64,000 nucleotides of DNA. Origin: Paenibacillus arenilitoris (GTDB taxonomy: Bacteria > Bacillota > Bacilli > Paenibacillales > Paenibacillaceae). Shown in pieces: positions 1 to 9,113 of this stretch. Positions within the stretch are counted from its first letter, which is position 1; every line of letters starts with the position of its first letter. Below the pieces are notes generated by a model. That model searched no databases. It worked only from the letters and a program-made list of their open reading frames with translations, and had not been told where the DNA came from. The translations under genes and the position numbers were made by a program. Location of the stretch: contig NZ_JACXIY010000009.1 of the NCBI RefSeq assembly GCF_014705655.1, forward strand, positions 96,120 through 160,119. The letters run 5' to 3'.

Positions 1-2427
1 AGTTATTACGTATCGGTAAACGGTGCGCCTCGAACGGTTACGGCCGTACGAATAATTGGCGACGCCGTGGAATTAACTTTAGAGAGCCCTATCGTTAATG
101 GGCAGACCGTTAAGCTTTCCTATACAAAGCCGGATACGGGGCTCGTACAAGATTTGACCGGAAACCAGGCGGCAAGTCTTTCAAACGTAGATGTTACTGG
201 CGCATTGGATCCGACGAGTCCGGTATTAACAGGCGGTACCGCCGCGGGAAGCTCCGTCACGCTGATCTTCAATAAAGCGCTGGAGCAGCCGAATAGCTAT
301 GCCTACACGCAATTCATAGTCAACGTGGGAGGCACGAACTATGCGGCCACCGCGATATCAAGCAACGGCGCTTCCGTTTATTTATCCATCAACGGCAGCA
401 TTCAAAGCGGACAGTATGTAAGAGTAACGTATAATCCAGGGCCATATCCGCTGCGCGATACGTTAGGCAATTATGTGAATGCAATCAGCAACTATAATTT
501 GTATGCTTCTGCTGATGCAAGAGGGCCCGTGCTGCAATCAATTAGCGCCAGCGGTTCCTCGGTTATTTTGAGATATGACGAGATCATTAATCCGCAGTCG
601 GCGCCATCCGGCTATCAGTACACGGTTTTTGTCGATCAAGTTCTTACTGCCGTCAGTCAAGTCAGCGTATCGGGCGATAGCGTAATCTTGACCTTGTCAT
701 CCACGATAAGTGCAGGGCAGTCAGTCGTTGTTTCCTATATCGCAGCCACGAACAGGGTAACGGACGCACAGGGAAATTCGGCGCAATCCTTTCAATCCGT
801 GTCTGCCAACGGAAGCGGCTCGGGCTCTTCGAATTCGATGATCGGTTCCATCCTGAAGGGAGCGACCCTGACGCTGACGTTCAATGAATATTTAAATACG
901 TCATCCATTCCTTCAAGCAGTTTGTTTTTTGTAAAAATTAACGAAGTGGCAAGGATGGTAACGAAGGTTGAGATGGGCAGCACTTCCGTCGTGCTGACGC
1001 TTTCCTCGCCGGCGGCGGTAGGCGATCAAGCTACGATTTCCTATTTTTCGAGCTCGGTGGGTATTAAAACGAACAGCGGTCAGCTAATTAACAGCTTCAC
1101 GAACGTCAATGTGGCGAATCAAACCTCGATGTTTGACGGCTTAACGGGGGATTATGAAGCGGCCGACGGGGGCGGGGTAGGGCTTAAGACGTCTGCAGCG
1201 ACCGCATCGACGGATGTATCTCCTGCGGGAACGTCTGCCACGCGTTACACAATCGCGAGCGATAAATTTTTGAAGGCTTACCAGACGGCGAGGACGGCGG
1301 GAATGACCGATCCTCGGATTGCCTTCAAGGTGCCGAGCAGCGAAAGGGCGGCCATCGTCGCGATTCCGGTCCTGGCGCTCGACATGGCCTCGAGACAAGG
1401 CGGCAGTACGGTTTTCGCCGTGCAGCATGGCGACGTGACATACGAGCTTCCTATCAGCGCGATCAATTACGTCGAAGCTGGAACAATGTTTAACGGCAGC
1501 GGAATTACGAATCACGTACTTATCGAGATCGATCAGGGAACATCAACGAAAACGGCAACCCTTATGTCTTCGATTAATGGCTCGAACGCGCAATTAATCG
1601 CAGGCCCGGTTCATTATCAGGTTTCGATTATGAACGGTACGCAGGAAAGGGAGCTTACGAAGCTTAACAGTTATGTGACCCGTACCATTCAAACGGGTTC
1701 GATCGTGGACCCCAGCCAATCCAGCGTCGTCTGGTACGATCCGATCGCCGGATCGATATCGTACGTGCCGACGACGATCGCCACTTCCGGCGGCCGGACG
1801 ACGGCTTCCTTCAAGCGCAAGGGCAACAGCGCCTATGCGTTCGTCCGAAATTCGGCCAGCTTCACGGACGTGTCGACGCACTGGGCGGCAAGCGCCATCC
1901 ATACGCTGTCCCGCAAGTTTATCGTGGACGGCCGGGGGGCGGGGAAATTCGCACCGCAAAGCGCGATTACGCGCGGCGAATTCGCGACGTACATCGCCAA
2001 AGGGCTTGGACTCGGCGGGGACCGGAACGCGGCGGCGAAGTTTGTGGACGTGAATCAAAACACGACGATGGGCGCCTACATCGGCGCGGCTTCGGCCGCC
2101 GGCATCGTGCTCGGGAATACGGACGGCACCTTCAAGCCGAACGCTTACATCAGCCGACAGGAGATGGCGGTCATGATGATTCGCGCCGCCAAGGCCGCGG
2201 ACGTGAACGTGTCGCTGCCGTCGACTGCATCCAGCTATCTGTCCAAATTCACGGATCGCGGCAAAATCAGCGCCTACGCGCAGACGGATGTCGCCAAGGC
2301 GGTCTATATCGGACTGATGAACGGCAAGACGGCCACGACGATGAGCCCGCTTACGAATGCCACCAGGGCCGAAGGCGCAGTCATGATTTTGCGCTTGCTG
2401 CAGCATATTAAATTTATTTCGGCATAG
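1..2427 (+). CDS. S-layer homology (SLH) domain surface protein, 5'-truncated by window edge
   Basis: The reading frame is open from base 1 (808 codons to the stop), so the true start lies upstream; the GTG at 67 is only an internal codon. The first ~370 residues hold at least three ~100-residue beta-rich repeats of SwmB/Ig-like type (recurring S-x-V-x-L and V-x-V-x-Y patterns and conserved D-x-x-G-N/Q turns). The C-terminus has three SLH modules starting near residues 621 (FTDVSTHWA), 681 (FVDVNQN) and 750 (FTDRGKI), ending at residue 808. SLH triplets bind pyruvylated secondary cell wall polymer, so the protein is probably held non-covalently on the cell surface with the repeats exposed. 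A rho-independent terminator follows 10 bases after the stop. SLH modules are seen clearly; the function of the repeat part (adhesin, enzyme scaffold) is not evident. Confidence 0.9.
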   Translation, partial: SYYVSVNGAPRTVTAVRIIGDAVELTLESPIVNGQTVKLSYTKPDTGLVQDLTGNQAASLSNVDVTGALDPTSPVLTGGTAAGSSVTLIFNKALEQPNSYAYTQFIVNVGGTNYAATAISSNGASVYLSINGSIQSGQYVRVTYNPGPYPLRDTLGNYVNAISNYNLYASADARGPVLQSISASGSSVILRYDEIINPQSAPSGYQYTVFVDQVLTAVSQVSVSGDSVILTLSSTISAGQSVVVSYIAATNRVTDAQGNSAQSFQSVSANGSGSGSSNSMIGSILKGATLTLTFNEYLNTSSIPSSSLFFVKINEVARMVTKVEMGSTSVVLTLSSPAAVGDQATISYFSSSVGIKTNSGQLINSFTNVNVANQTSMFDGLTGDYEAADGGGVGLKTSAATASTDVSPAGTSATRYTIASDKFLKAYQTARTAGMTDPRIAFKVPSSERAAIVAIPVLALDMASRQGGSTVFAVQHGDVTYELPISAINYVEAGTMFNGSGITNHVLIEIDQGTSTKTATLMSSINGSNAQLIAGPVHYQVSIMNGTQERELTKLNSYVTRTIQTGSIVDPSQSSVVWYDPIAGSISYVPTTIATSGGRTTASFKRKGNSAYAFVRNSASFTDVSTHWAASAIHTLSRKFIVDGRGAGKFAPQSAITRGEFATYIAKGLGLGGDRNAAAKFVDVNQNTTMGAYIGAASAAGIVLGNTDGTFKPNAYISRQEMAVMMIRAAKAADVNVSLPSTASSYLSKFTDRGKISAYAQTDVAKAVYIGLMNGKTATTMSPLTNATRAEGAVMILRLLQHIKFISA

Positions 2428-2437
2428 CCATTCCTTC

Positions 2438-2483
2438 AAACCTCTATCTCGGGAGACAGATAAACCCAGATAGAGGTTTTTTA
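2438..2483 (+). terminator. Rho-independent terminator after the SLH gene
   Basis: The arms AAACCTCTATCT and AGATAGAGGTTT pair perfectly around an ~18-base loop and are followed by a T-rich tract. It lies 10 bases after the stop of the SLH gene. Confidence 0.85.
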
Positions 2484-2618
2484 TGTAAAAAGACGCGCAA
2501 ATAGGTAATAGTTTTCACTCGTCCGAAAGTGATAGTACTCTTTTATCATACGGAACTTTTAGGCAGCTCTCGTAGTCTATATCTATTAGATTACAGGATG
2601 GGAGAGTTGTATAAAAGA

Positions 2619-5324
2619 ATGGGTAAGGTTCAAAAGGCCATCGGAAGACAGGCGGGGAATTTAGGGAAAAGGGTCATTATTATTGCGCTAGGAGGCGTGC
2701 TGCTCGTGCAGCCGGTCGCGTCGATCCTGCCTGGACACCTGCAGCATGCAGTCATGGAAGCGGCGGACGCGGCGGCGAATTCATCGCTGAAGCTCGTCCG
2801 GCAGTCCTACGTCACAGCGGGAGCGAAGCGGCTCGATTACGTCTGGCACACGACCAGGGGCGGCAAGCAGGTGAAAACCGATGTGCATGTCATCGAGGTT
2901 GATCTCACGAATCCATACGTTTCCTTAAACGCGATGAGCGGTAAAAATAACAGCATCGGGCAAGTCAACACCATCCTGAACATGGCCAAGGAGAGCGGGG
3001 CGGTCGCGGCGATCAACGCCGACGTGTTCGTCATGGGCAGCGAAGGCGCGCCTTTGGGCGGACAAATTACGAGCGGCATGTTCATGTCCAGCCCGTCTAG
3101 GCTCAAAGGCATGCATGCGTTCACGGTATCGAAGGACCGCAAGCCAATGATCGACAATTATAGTTTCGAGGGCCTGGTGACGGCGGCGGACGGGGCGACC
3201 ATCGCGCTCGAAGGCGTGAACCAGTCCGCCTACAATCCCGAGACGACGGGCTCCAGCTACAGCCACGTGAACATGATGTATATTTATACGAGCGCGTGGG
3301 GCGGAGCGGAGCGTCCGAAAAACTCCGGCACGGCGCCGACGGAGGTACTTGTACGCAACGGCACGATCGAACAAATTTCAATCGATACGGCCATCCCCGG
3401 CCAGGCGCCGGCGGACGGTTATATTTTGCGTGCGCACGGCAAGGCGGCAACGTTCGTGAAGGAGCATCTGCAGGTCGGTCAGCCGATCACGGCCGACTAC
3501 GCCCTCGTGTCACAGACGACGGGAGCGAAGGTCGATCCGGCTTCCTTCGAGATGATGGCGGGCGGACATACGCTGCTCGTCAACGCCGGCATGCTCGCGC
3601 CGTTCTCGCGCGATATTACGGGCGTCAGCGGCTCCTCCTACGTCTCCCGTTCCGGCGTCGGCTACTCGAAGGACGGAACGAAGGTGTATCTCATCACGGC
3701 CGAAAAGTACGGCAGCAACACGGGCGTGAACCTGAAGGAATTGCAGCAAATTATGCTGCAGCTCGGCGTATTCAAAGGGGTCAACCTGGACGGCGGCGGT
3801 TCGACGACGATGATCGAGCGTCCGCTCGGCGGCACCTCCCTGCAGCTGTCGCATGCGACGCAGTACGGTTCGACGCAGCGCAGCGTGGCGAACGGCATCG
3901 GCGTATTTACGTCCGCGCCCCAAGGCACGCTGAAGGGCATCTCGGTGAGCGGCGCCAAGGCGATGCTGATTGGCCAGACGAACGCCTACACGCTGAACGG
4001 TTACGATACGTATTACAATCCGATCGCGGTAGACAACGCATCCGCGGTATGGACAAGCTCGAAGGCGATCGGCTCCTTCCAAGGCAACCAGTTCACGGCG
4101 ACGAAGCCGGGCAAGACGACGCTCACGGTGAAATCGGGAGGCATAACGACAGCCTATGACGTCGAGGTCCTCGGCAATGACCAAATCGCGTCGCTGACGC
4201 CGGACGTAAGCGCGGGCACGCTCGCGGCAGGCGCGACCCTGTCGGTGCCGCTGACGGCGAAGCTGAAGAACGGCGGCACGTACAAGCTGTCCGGCGACAG
4301 CGTGAAGTGGCAGTTCATCGGGTTCAAAGCGACCGTGCAGGGCGACACGCTGACCGTGCAGTCCGTCAACGCGGGTACGACGACGGGCTATGCGATCGCG
4401 CGCTACGACGGCTTCGCGACGATGATTCCTTTTACCCAGGGCGAAACGGTCAAAACGATCGAGGATTTCGAGACATCGACCTATGCCATCACGTCCCAAG
4501 TAACGCCGGCCGAGACGTTCGGCAGCGTCAACCTCGTGTCGGATTTGCCGGGGCAGCTGTCCCCGCGCGCTCTTAAAATCGACTACGATTTCACGAACGG
4601 CACGGGAACGAAGGCGTCTTACGCCGTATTCAATTCGACGGGACTGCAGCTCTCCGGCTCGCCTTCGTCGATGACGCTCGACCTGTACGGCGACAACAGC
4701 CTGAACTGGGTACGCGCCGAATTCATCGACGCCGCCGGCAAGGCGCATCTGCTCGATCTGGCCAAGCAGCTCGACTGGAGCGGTTGGAAAAACGTGAAGG
4801 TGAACCTGTCCTCCGCGGGCATGAAGTTCCCGGTCAAGCTGAAGCGGATTTACGTCGTCACGATCGCCGAAGGCCAGGACGAACGCGCCTATTCGGGCGC
4901 CATCGGACTGGATAATATCAGGCTGTCCTATCCGCCTTCCGTATCGGCCGGCGGCAAAGCGAAGATCGAGATGCTCGTCGGCAAGACGACGGCAACGGTG
5001 AGCGGCAAGACGATCAAGCTCGATTCCGCGCCGATCCAGATGAACGGCGTCACGTACGTCCCGGTCCGCTTCGTCTCCGATGCGATGGGCGCGCAGCTGC
5101 TGTTCAACGGCACGACGGGCCAAATTACGGTGCTTCGCGGAGCCAAAATGCTGGAGATGACGCTCGGGACGAAGGACCTAAATCTGAACGGCGTCTACTC
5201 GTCCTCCGACGTCACGCCGATCGTTCGGAATTATAGGACGTTAATCCCGGTTCGGCTATTCTCGGAGAAGCTGGGCATGACGGTAGGCTACGACAGCAAG
5301 CTGAAGAAGATTACCATCGATTAA
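2619..5324 (+). CDS. Secreted phosphodiester glycosidase (NAGPA-type) protein with C-terminal copper-amine-oxidase-N-like stalk domain
   Basis: About 901 residues. An N-terminal basic stretch followed by the hydrophobic run VIIIALGGVLLVQPV looks like a signal peptide or anchor. Residues ~60-420 resemble the phosphodiester glycosidase family (NAGPA, PF09992), with the hallmark NLDGGGSTTM near residue 388. A beta-sandwich, carbohydrate-binding-like middle follows. The last ~120 residues are a copper-amine-oxidase N-terminal/stalk domain, with the paired VPVRFVSDAMG and IPVRLFSEKLG motifs typical of Paenibacillus surface proteins. Function is inferred: cleavage of a sugar phosphodiester, perhaps in wall polymer turnover. 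Start choice is uncertain: ATG 2619 has GGAGAG 12 bases upstream; ATG 2598 and GTG 2529 are in frame but have no good ribosome site. The gene stands alone, after a terminator and before degS. Confidence 0.82.
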   Translation: MGKVQKAIGRQAGNLGKRVIIIALGGVLLVQPVASILPGHLQHAVMEAADAAANSSLKLVRQSYVTAGAKRLDYVWHTTRGGKQVKTDVHVIEVDLTNPYVSLNAMSGKNNSIGQVNTILNMAKESGAVAAINADVFVMGSEGAPLGGQITSGMFMSSPSRLKGMHAFTVSKDRKPMIDNYSFEGLVTAADGATIALEGVNQSAYNPETTGSSYSHVNMMYIYTSAWGGAERPKNSGTAPTEVLVRNGTIEQISIDTAIPGQAPADGYILRAHGKAATFVKEHLQVGQPITADYALVSQTTGAKVDPASFEMMAGGHTLLVNAGMLAPFSRDITGVSGSSYVSRSGVGYSKDGTKVYLITAEKYGSNTGVNLKELQQIMLQLGVFKGVNLDGGGSTTMIERPLGGTSLQLSHATQYGSTQRSVANGIGVFTSAPQGTLKGISVSGAKAMLIGQTNAYTLNGYDTYYNPIAVDNASAVWTSSKAIGSFQGNQFTATKPGKTTLTVKSGGITTAYDVEVLGNDQIASLTPDVSAGTLAAGATLSVPLTAKLKNGGTYKLSGDSVKWQFIGFKATVQGDTLTVQSVNAGTTTGYAIARYDGFATMIPFTQGETVKTIEDFETSTYAITSQVTPAETFGSVNLVSDLPGQLSPRALKIDYDFTNGTGTKASYAVFNSTGLQLSGSPSSMTLDLYGDNSLNWVRAEFIDAAGKAHLLDLAKQLDWSGWKNVKVNLSSAGMKFPVKLKRIYVVTIAEGQDERAYSGAIGLDNIRLSYPPSVSAGGKAKIEMLVGKTTATVSGKTIKLDSAPIQMNGVTYVPVRFVSDAMGAQLLFNGTTGQITVLRGAKMLEMTLGTKDLNLNGVYSSSDVTPIVRNYRTLIPVRLFSEKLGMTVGYDSKLKKITID

Positions 5325-5348
5325 CGATGGACGCAGCCCGGCTATTCT

Positions 5349-5358
5349 GTGGTATGAT
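5349..5358 (+). promoter_or_regulatory. Possible extended -10 promoter of degS
   Basis: TGTGGTATGAT contains a TG-N-TATGAT extended -10 about 44 bases before the degS start. No good -35 is visible, as is common for extended -10 promoters. Confidence 0.4.
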
Positions 5359-5401
5359 AGAATAGATTAACCTTTATATAAGGAAAGGTTGCCGATCTGT
5401 T

Positions 5402-6562
5402 GTGGACCATCTAACCATCGATATCAATCGAATCATAAAAAACGCGATATCCGTCATGGAGGACAGCAAATACCAGATTTACGAAATTTGCGAGTCGGCG
5501 CGCACGGAGCTGGAGTCGCTGGAGCAGGAGCTCGAGATCGTTCTGCAGGATACGGTCAAGACGATCGACAAGGTCGACCAGCTCGAGCTGGACTACCGCC
5601 GCGCGCGCATCCGCCTGACGGAGGTCAGCAGGGATTTCGTCAAGTACAAGGAAGCCGACATCAAGAGCGCCTACGAGAAAGCGACGCAGATTCAGCTGGA
5701 CCTCATGGTGTACCGCGAGAAGGAATCTTACCTGAAGGCCCGGCGGGACGATCTGCAGAAACGCGTTCGCAACGTCGAAAATTCGATCGAACGCGCGGAA
5801 ACGATCGGCTCGCAGATCAATGTTGTGTTAGAATATTTGTCGGGTGATCTGAATCAGATCACCCGTATCGTCGAATCGGCGAAAACCCGGCAGCTGCTGG
5901 GGCTCAAAATCATTTTGGCGCAGGAGGAGGAGCGTAAGAGGATCGCAAGGGAAATTCATGACGGGCCCGCGCAATCGCTTGCCAACATCGTTCTTCGGAC
6001 CGAAATTGCGGAACGGATGTTAATCAAGCAGGAATTTATGATGGTGCAGGAAGAATTAGTAGATTTGAAAGGTCAGGTCCGTTCCGGCCTGGAGGAAATT
6101 CGCAAAATCATTTATAATTTGCGCCCGATGGCATTGGACGACCTCGGTCTTGTGCCTGCGCTTCGCAAGTTTACGCAGGACTTTGAGGAAAAAACGAGAA
6201 TACATACCGTTTTCGAGCTGACCGGCAAGGATGCACGGATGCCGTCCGCAATGGAAGCGGCGATCTACCGCTTGGTGCAAGAGGCGTTTACGAACGTGTA
6301 TAAGCATGCGAGCGCTTCGCATGTCCTGCTTGAAATTAACTTTCAGCCGCATCAGATATCACTCGTCATACAAGACAACGGTATTGGTTTTCATAGCGAA
6401 TTGATCGAGAAGGATGTTAGCCAAAACGTACATTTTGGATTGGTGGGGATGAGAGAGAGAGTCGAGCTGATCGAAGGAAGGATGGATTTAGACTCAAATC
6501 CCGGTCAGGGAACGAAAATTATGATAGATATACCGACAACCGCCGAATCTAGAAAGGAGTAA
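5402..6562 (+). CDS. degS: Sensor histidine kinase DegS
   Basis: 386 residues, close to the usual DegS length. Residues ~30-175 are a charged coiled coil with no membrane segment, so the kinase is cytoplasmic like Bacillus DegS. The HisKA_3 dimerisation/phosphoacceptor motif EEERKRIAREIHDG carries the phosphorylated His near residue 186. A HATPase_c domain follows, with QDNGIGF near 324 and a G-box GLVGMRERVELI. DegS autophosphorylates and passes the phosphate to DegU, controlling exoenzymes, competence and motility. The start is GTG, with AAGGAAAGG about 12 bases upstream. The stop is 4 bases from the degU start, so the two are co-transcribed and probably translationally coupled. Confidence 0.96.
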   Translation: MDHLTIDINRIIKNAISVMEDSKYQIYEICESARTELESLEQELEIVLQDTVKTIDKVDQLELDYRRARIRLTEVSRDFVKYKEADIKSAYEKATQIQLDLMVYREKESYLKARRDDLQKRVRNVENSIERAETIGSQINVVLEYLSGDLNQITRIVESAKTRQLLGLKIILAQEEERKRIAREIHDGPAQSLANIVLRTEIAERMLIKQEFMMVQEELVDLKGQVRSGLEEIRKIIYNLRPMALDDLGLVPALRKFTQDFEEKTRIHTVFELTGKDARMPSAMEAAIYRLVQEAFTNVYKHASASHVLLEINFQPHQISLVIQDNGIGFHSELIEKDVSQNVHFGLVGMRERVELIEGRMDLDSNPGQGTKIMIDIPTTAESRKE

Positions 6563-6566
6563 GATA

Positions 6567-7298
6567 ATGATGATTCCGAGACAGGCAAACAGCGCCCAAA
6601 CGATAAAAATATTACTTGCCGACGACCACCAGCTTTTTCGCGAAGGGCTGAAGCGCATATTGAACATGGAAGACGACCTGGAGGTCATCGGGGAATGCGG
6701 TGACGGCATTCAAGTCATGGAGTTCTGCAATCATACCATACCTGAAATCGTATTGATGGACATTAATATGCCGGTCGAGAACGGCGTCGTGACGACCGAG
6801 CGCCTGAAGAGCATGTTCCCTGACGTGAAAGTGATTATTTTATCGATCCATGACGATGAAAGCTATGTATTCGAGACGCTCCGCAAAGGAGCTACCGGTT
6901 ACTTGCTGAAGGACATGGAGGCGGAATCGCTCATTAACGCCATCCGCTCCGTCGTTCAAGGGCATGCCTACATCCATCCGAAAGTAACGGGCAAGCTCAT
7001 TAACCAGCTTCGCCGGATGACTTACCTGGACGAGATGGGCGTCGTGTCGGGTGCCGCGGCGGCGCAGGAGCCGGGCGTGAAGTTCGTCGCCGGCGACGAG
7101 AGCCCGCTGACGCGCCGCGAAGCCGAGGTGCTTCGCCTGATGGCGGAGGGCAAGAGCAACAAGCTCATCGGCGAGTTTTTATTCATTAGCGAGAAGACGG
7201 TCAAAAACCATGTCAGCAGCATTTTGCAAAAAATGGAGGTTGACGACCGGACGCAGGCCGTCATTCAATCGATCAAGTTCGGCTGGGTTACGTTGTAG
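6567..7298 (+). CDS. degU: Response regulator DegU
   Basis: 243 residues in the NarL/FixJ family. The N-terminal receiver has the acidic pair in LLADDHQ (residues 19-20), phosphoacceptor Asp65 in VLMDINMP, and the [11 protein letters not shown] loop with the conserved Lys. A linker slightly longer than in B. subtilis DegU leads to a LuxR-type helix-turn-helix at ~178-243 ([19 protein letters not shown]). It is the DNA-binding partner of DegS, encoded 4 bases upstream, with AAAGGAG before the ATG. DegU governs secreted enzymes, competence and flagellar genes, several of which lie in this window. A strong terminator follows at once. Confidence 0.96.
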   Translation: MMIPRQANSAQTIKILLADDHQLFREGLKRILNMEDDLEVIGECGDGIQVMEFCNHTIPEIVLMDINMPVENGVVTTERLKSMFPDVKVIILSIHDDESYVFETLRKGATGYLLKDMEAESLINAIRSVVQGHAYIHPKVTGKLINQLRRMTYLDEMGVVSGAAAAQEPGVKFVAGDESPLTRREAEVLRLMAEGKSNKLIGEFLFISEKTVKNHVSSILQKMEVDDRTQAVIQSIKFGWVTL

Positions 7299-7302
7299 GG
7301 GG

Positions 7303-7337
7303 AGATCCCGTATCGGTGGATGCGGGGTCTTTTTTTT
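7303..7337 (+). terminator. Terminator of the degS-degU operon
   Basis: A 12-bp stem (AGATCCCGTATC / GATGCGGGGTCT, with two G-T pairs), a GGTG loop and seven T residues, starting 4 bases after the degU stop. Confidence 0.88.
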
Positions 7338-7368
7338 ATTTTGGCAGCCGGCTTGTCCCGTACTGCAA

Positions 7369-7406
7369 CAAAAACTCCGGAACCGCTTTGGCGGGCGGCT
7401 CCGGAG
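7369..7406 (-). terminator. Terminator for the minus-strand LPXTG gene
   Basis: CTCCGGAACCGC pairs with GCGGCTCCGGAG (one mismatch). On the minus strand the hairpin is followed by a T run (AAAAA on the plus strand at 7370-7374). It faces the degU terminator, as expected between convergent genes. Confidence 0.75.
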
Positions 7407-7433
7407 AGGGTTGCGGCTTGCGCAACCGTTTAT

Positions 7434-8882
7434 TTATCCTTGCGGTTTCTTGCGGCCCTGCCTGCTGCGCAGCGACAGCAAGCCGGCCGAGAGAGTGAAA
7501 GCGCCGATCAGGTAGTATGGCACTGGACTGGAATCGCCCGTCTTCGGCAAGGTGTCGATCGGGACGGTCTCCTCCGGCACCTCGATCACGGTATCCGTAG
7601 GCGGCTGATCGTCCTCTTCGCCGTCGTTAATGCCGCCTCCCGGCACTTCCTCCTCGTCGACGTCGATGTCAGGCGTCGGAGTCGGCGTTGTTGTGCTAGT
7701 CGGCGTAGGTGTCGGTGTTGTCGTGCTGGTAGGCGTTGGCGTTGGCGTCGACGTGTTCGTCGGAGTCGGCGTAGGTGTTGTCGTGCTGGTCGGCGTAGGA
7801 GTCGGCGTCGACGTATTGGTAGGCGTCGGCGTCGCGCATACCGTCCCGTCGCTCGCCGCGCTTAACTGCTGCGCCTTGCTCCAGGAGAGTACGGCCGTGT
7901 TCGTGTTCTCGGTATTGGCGGTAAACTCGGCTGACCCGTTCGCCGGGACGTTCCCTTCGCCAAATTGCGCCGTTCCTTCAATGATCCACGTAAACGGAAC
8001 CTCGATATTGCTCTCGTTCGTGATCTTCCAAGTCCGCTCCTCGTCGGGATTGGCCGAGCATACGGCTTCCAGCTTCAGCTTCGGCGTGTTGACGACGACC
8101 GTGAGGGTCGAGGAGTCCTTGGTCACGGTAATTGGTTTGTTTTCGGTCAAATCGGTCAGGAAGCCGTCCAGCGTCAGCTCCTTCAGCTCGTAGGTGCCAA
8201 CCGGGAGATCGAGGAATTCCAGGTAGCCGTCGGCATCAGTCGTTCCGCTTGCGACCAGTGCGCCGTCCTTCCAAATCTCGAAGCCGATCCCGGCATGCGG
8301 CGCTCCTTCGACTTCGTCCAAGTATTTGTAAATGCGGATGTCGCCGTCTCCGGCGCATGTGTTTTGCGGTTTGATAAGCCAGTCTACGATCGTTATGCCA
8401 TGGCCGCCGGTGCCTAAAACTCTTTGCTCGGGACCGCTGTAGATATCGGCCTGATACGGGACGCATGCCGGGATGCCGATTCTTACGGTATGCTGACCCG
8501 CTTTAGGGTAGATTGCGGTTACGCCTTCATGAAAAATTTGATCCTCGTACGGCTCGCCTCCGGGACCCACCCAATCGGCCGGTAAGGCGTAGGAGGAGAC
8601 GCTGACCTGCACGCAATCCCGCGTCGTCGAGAAGGTCGCCGTCGCCGTGCCGTCGCCGTTGTCGACGATGCTTTGACGAAGAACGGCGACGGTAATATGA
8701 TCTCGGCTTACGGAGTATTCCGGGCAGCCGTTATCCGCCGCGTTCACGTCTTCGGCTGCAGCCTCAGCCGCGGGTTGTTCCCCGCCTGACAGCCCCTCGG
8801 CCATGACGAGGGAACTTAAAGCGAGCGAAAGGACCAATATAAGGGCTAAGCTCCATGAAAGATGCTTTTTGATACGCCTCAT
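7434..8882 (-). CDS. LPXTG cell-wall-anchored protein with SpaA-like domain and Thr-Pro-rich stalk
   Basis: 482 residues. The N-terminal signal peptide has a basic start (MRRIKKH), a hydrophobic core (LALILVLSLALSSLVM) and cleavage near AEG. A cysteine-bearing domain of unknown type follows, then a SpaA/Cna-B-like prealbumin fold at ~198-270 (GDIRIYKYLDE ... GTYELKELTLDGF). The Lys in IYKY and the Glu in LKELT sit where such folds form isopeptide bonds. Next are a second beta domain, a Thr-Pro repeat stalk (~350-405), an acidic stretch, LPKTG at 445-449, a hydrophobic segment and a basic tail. Sortase should anchor it to peptidoglycan; no sortase gene is in the window. AGGAG sits 8 bases before the ATG. 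The ligand is unknown. Confidence 0.88.
   Translation of the reverse strand: MRRIKKHLSWSLALILVLSLALSSLVMAEGLSGGEQPAAEAAAEDVNAADNGCPEYSVSRDHITVAVLRQSIVDNGDGTATATFSTTRDCVQVSVSSYALPADWVGPGGEPYEDQIFHEGVTAIYPKAGQHTVRIGIPACVPYQADIYSGPEQRVLGTGGHGITIVDWLIKPQNTCAGDGDIRIYKYLDEVEGAPHAGIGFEIWKDGALVASGTTDADGYLEFLDLPVGTYELKELTLDGFLTDLTENKPITVTKDSSTLTVVVNTPKLKLEAVCSANPDEERTWKITNESNIEVPFTWIIEGTAQFGEGNVPANGSAEFTANTENTNTAVLSWSKAQQLSAASDGTVCATPTPTNTSTPTPTPTSTTTPTPTPTNTSTPTPTPTSTTTPTPTPTSTTTPTPTPDIDVDEEEVPGGGINDGEEDDQPPTDTVIEVPEETVPIDTLPKTGDSSPVPYYLIGAFTLSAGLLSLRSRQGRKKPQG
7676..7838 (-). repeat. In-frame repeat encoding the TP-rich stalk
   Basis: Imperfect tandem repeats of roughly 24-30 bases (GGCGTAGGTGTCGGTGTTGT-like units on the plus strand) encode repeated TPTPTSTTTPTP units. 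Such tracts change length by slippage and typically span the cell wall. Confidence 0.8.
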
Positions 8883-8901
8883 GATTCACGCTCCTCTGTC
8901 T

Positions 8902-8933
8902 TAACGAACATTAATGTACTTTATAACGAACAT
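8902..8933. repeat. Two direct repeats 22 bp apart at the promoter of the LPXTG gene
   Basis: TAACGAACAT occurs at 8902-8911 and again at 8924-8933, exactly 22 bp start to start, between the predicted -10 and the ribosome site of the minus-strand gene. Identical same-face repeats two helical turns apart suggest a regulator site; the regulator is unknown. Confidence 0.45.
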
Positions 8934-8937
8934 CTAA

Positions 8938-8965
8938 ATGATACCATAAATCGGCAATTACTCAA
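8938..8965 (-). promoter_or_regulatory. Probable sigma-A promoter of the minus-strand LPXTG gene
   Basis: On the minus strand: TTGAGT (8965-8960), a 16-base spacer, then TATCAT (8943-8938) preceded by TGG, an extended -10. The start codon is about 55 bases downstream. Confidence 0.6.
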
Positions 8966-9113
8966 GGGTGTTTCTTTGTCGCAGAGGGCCTGATTTTTTC
9001 ATACAAAAATAGGTCTTTTCTAGCATCGGCGCACATTTTGTCACCTTGTCCCATGACGCCGGAACCACTGGGCGCTATGCGGCATATAGTGTCACATAGA
9101 GGAGGTGGCCGCC

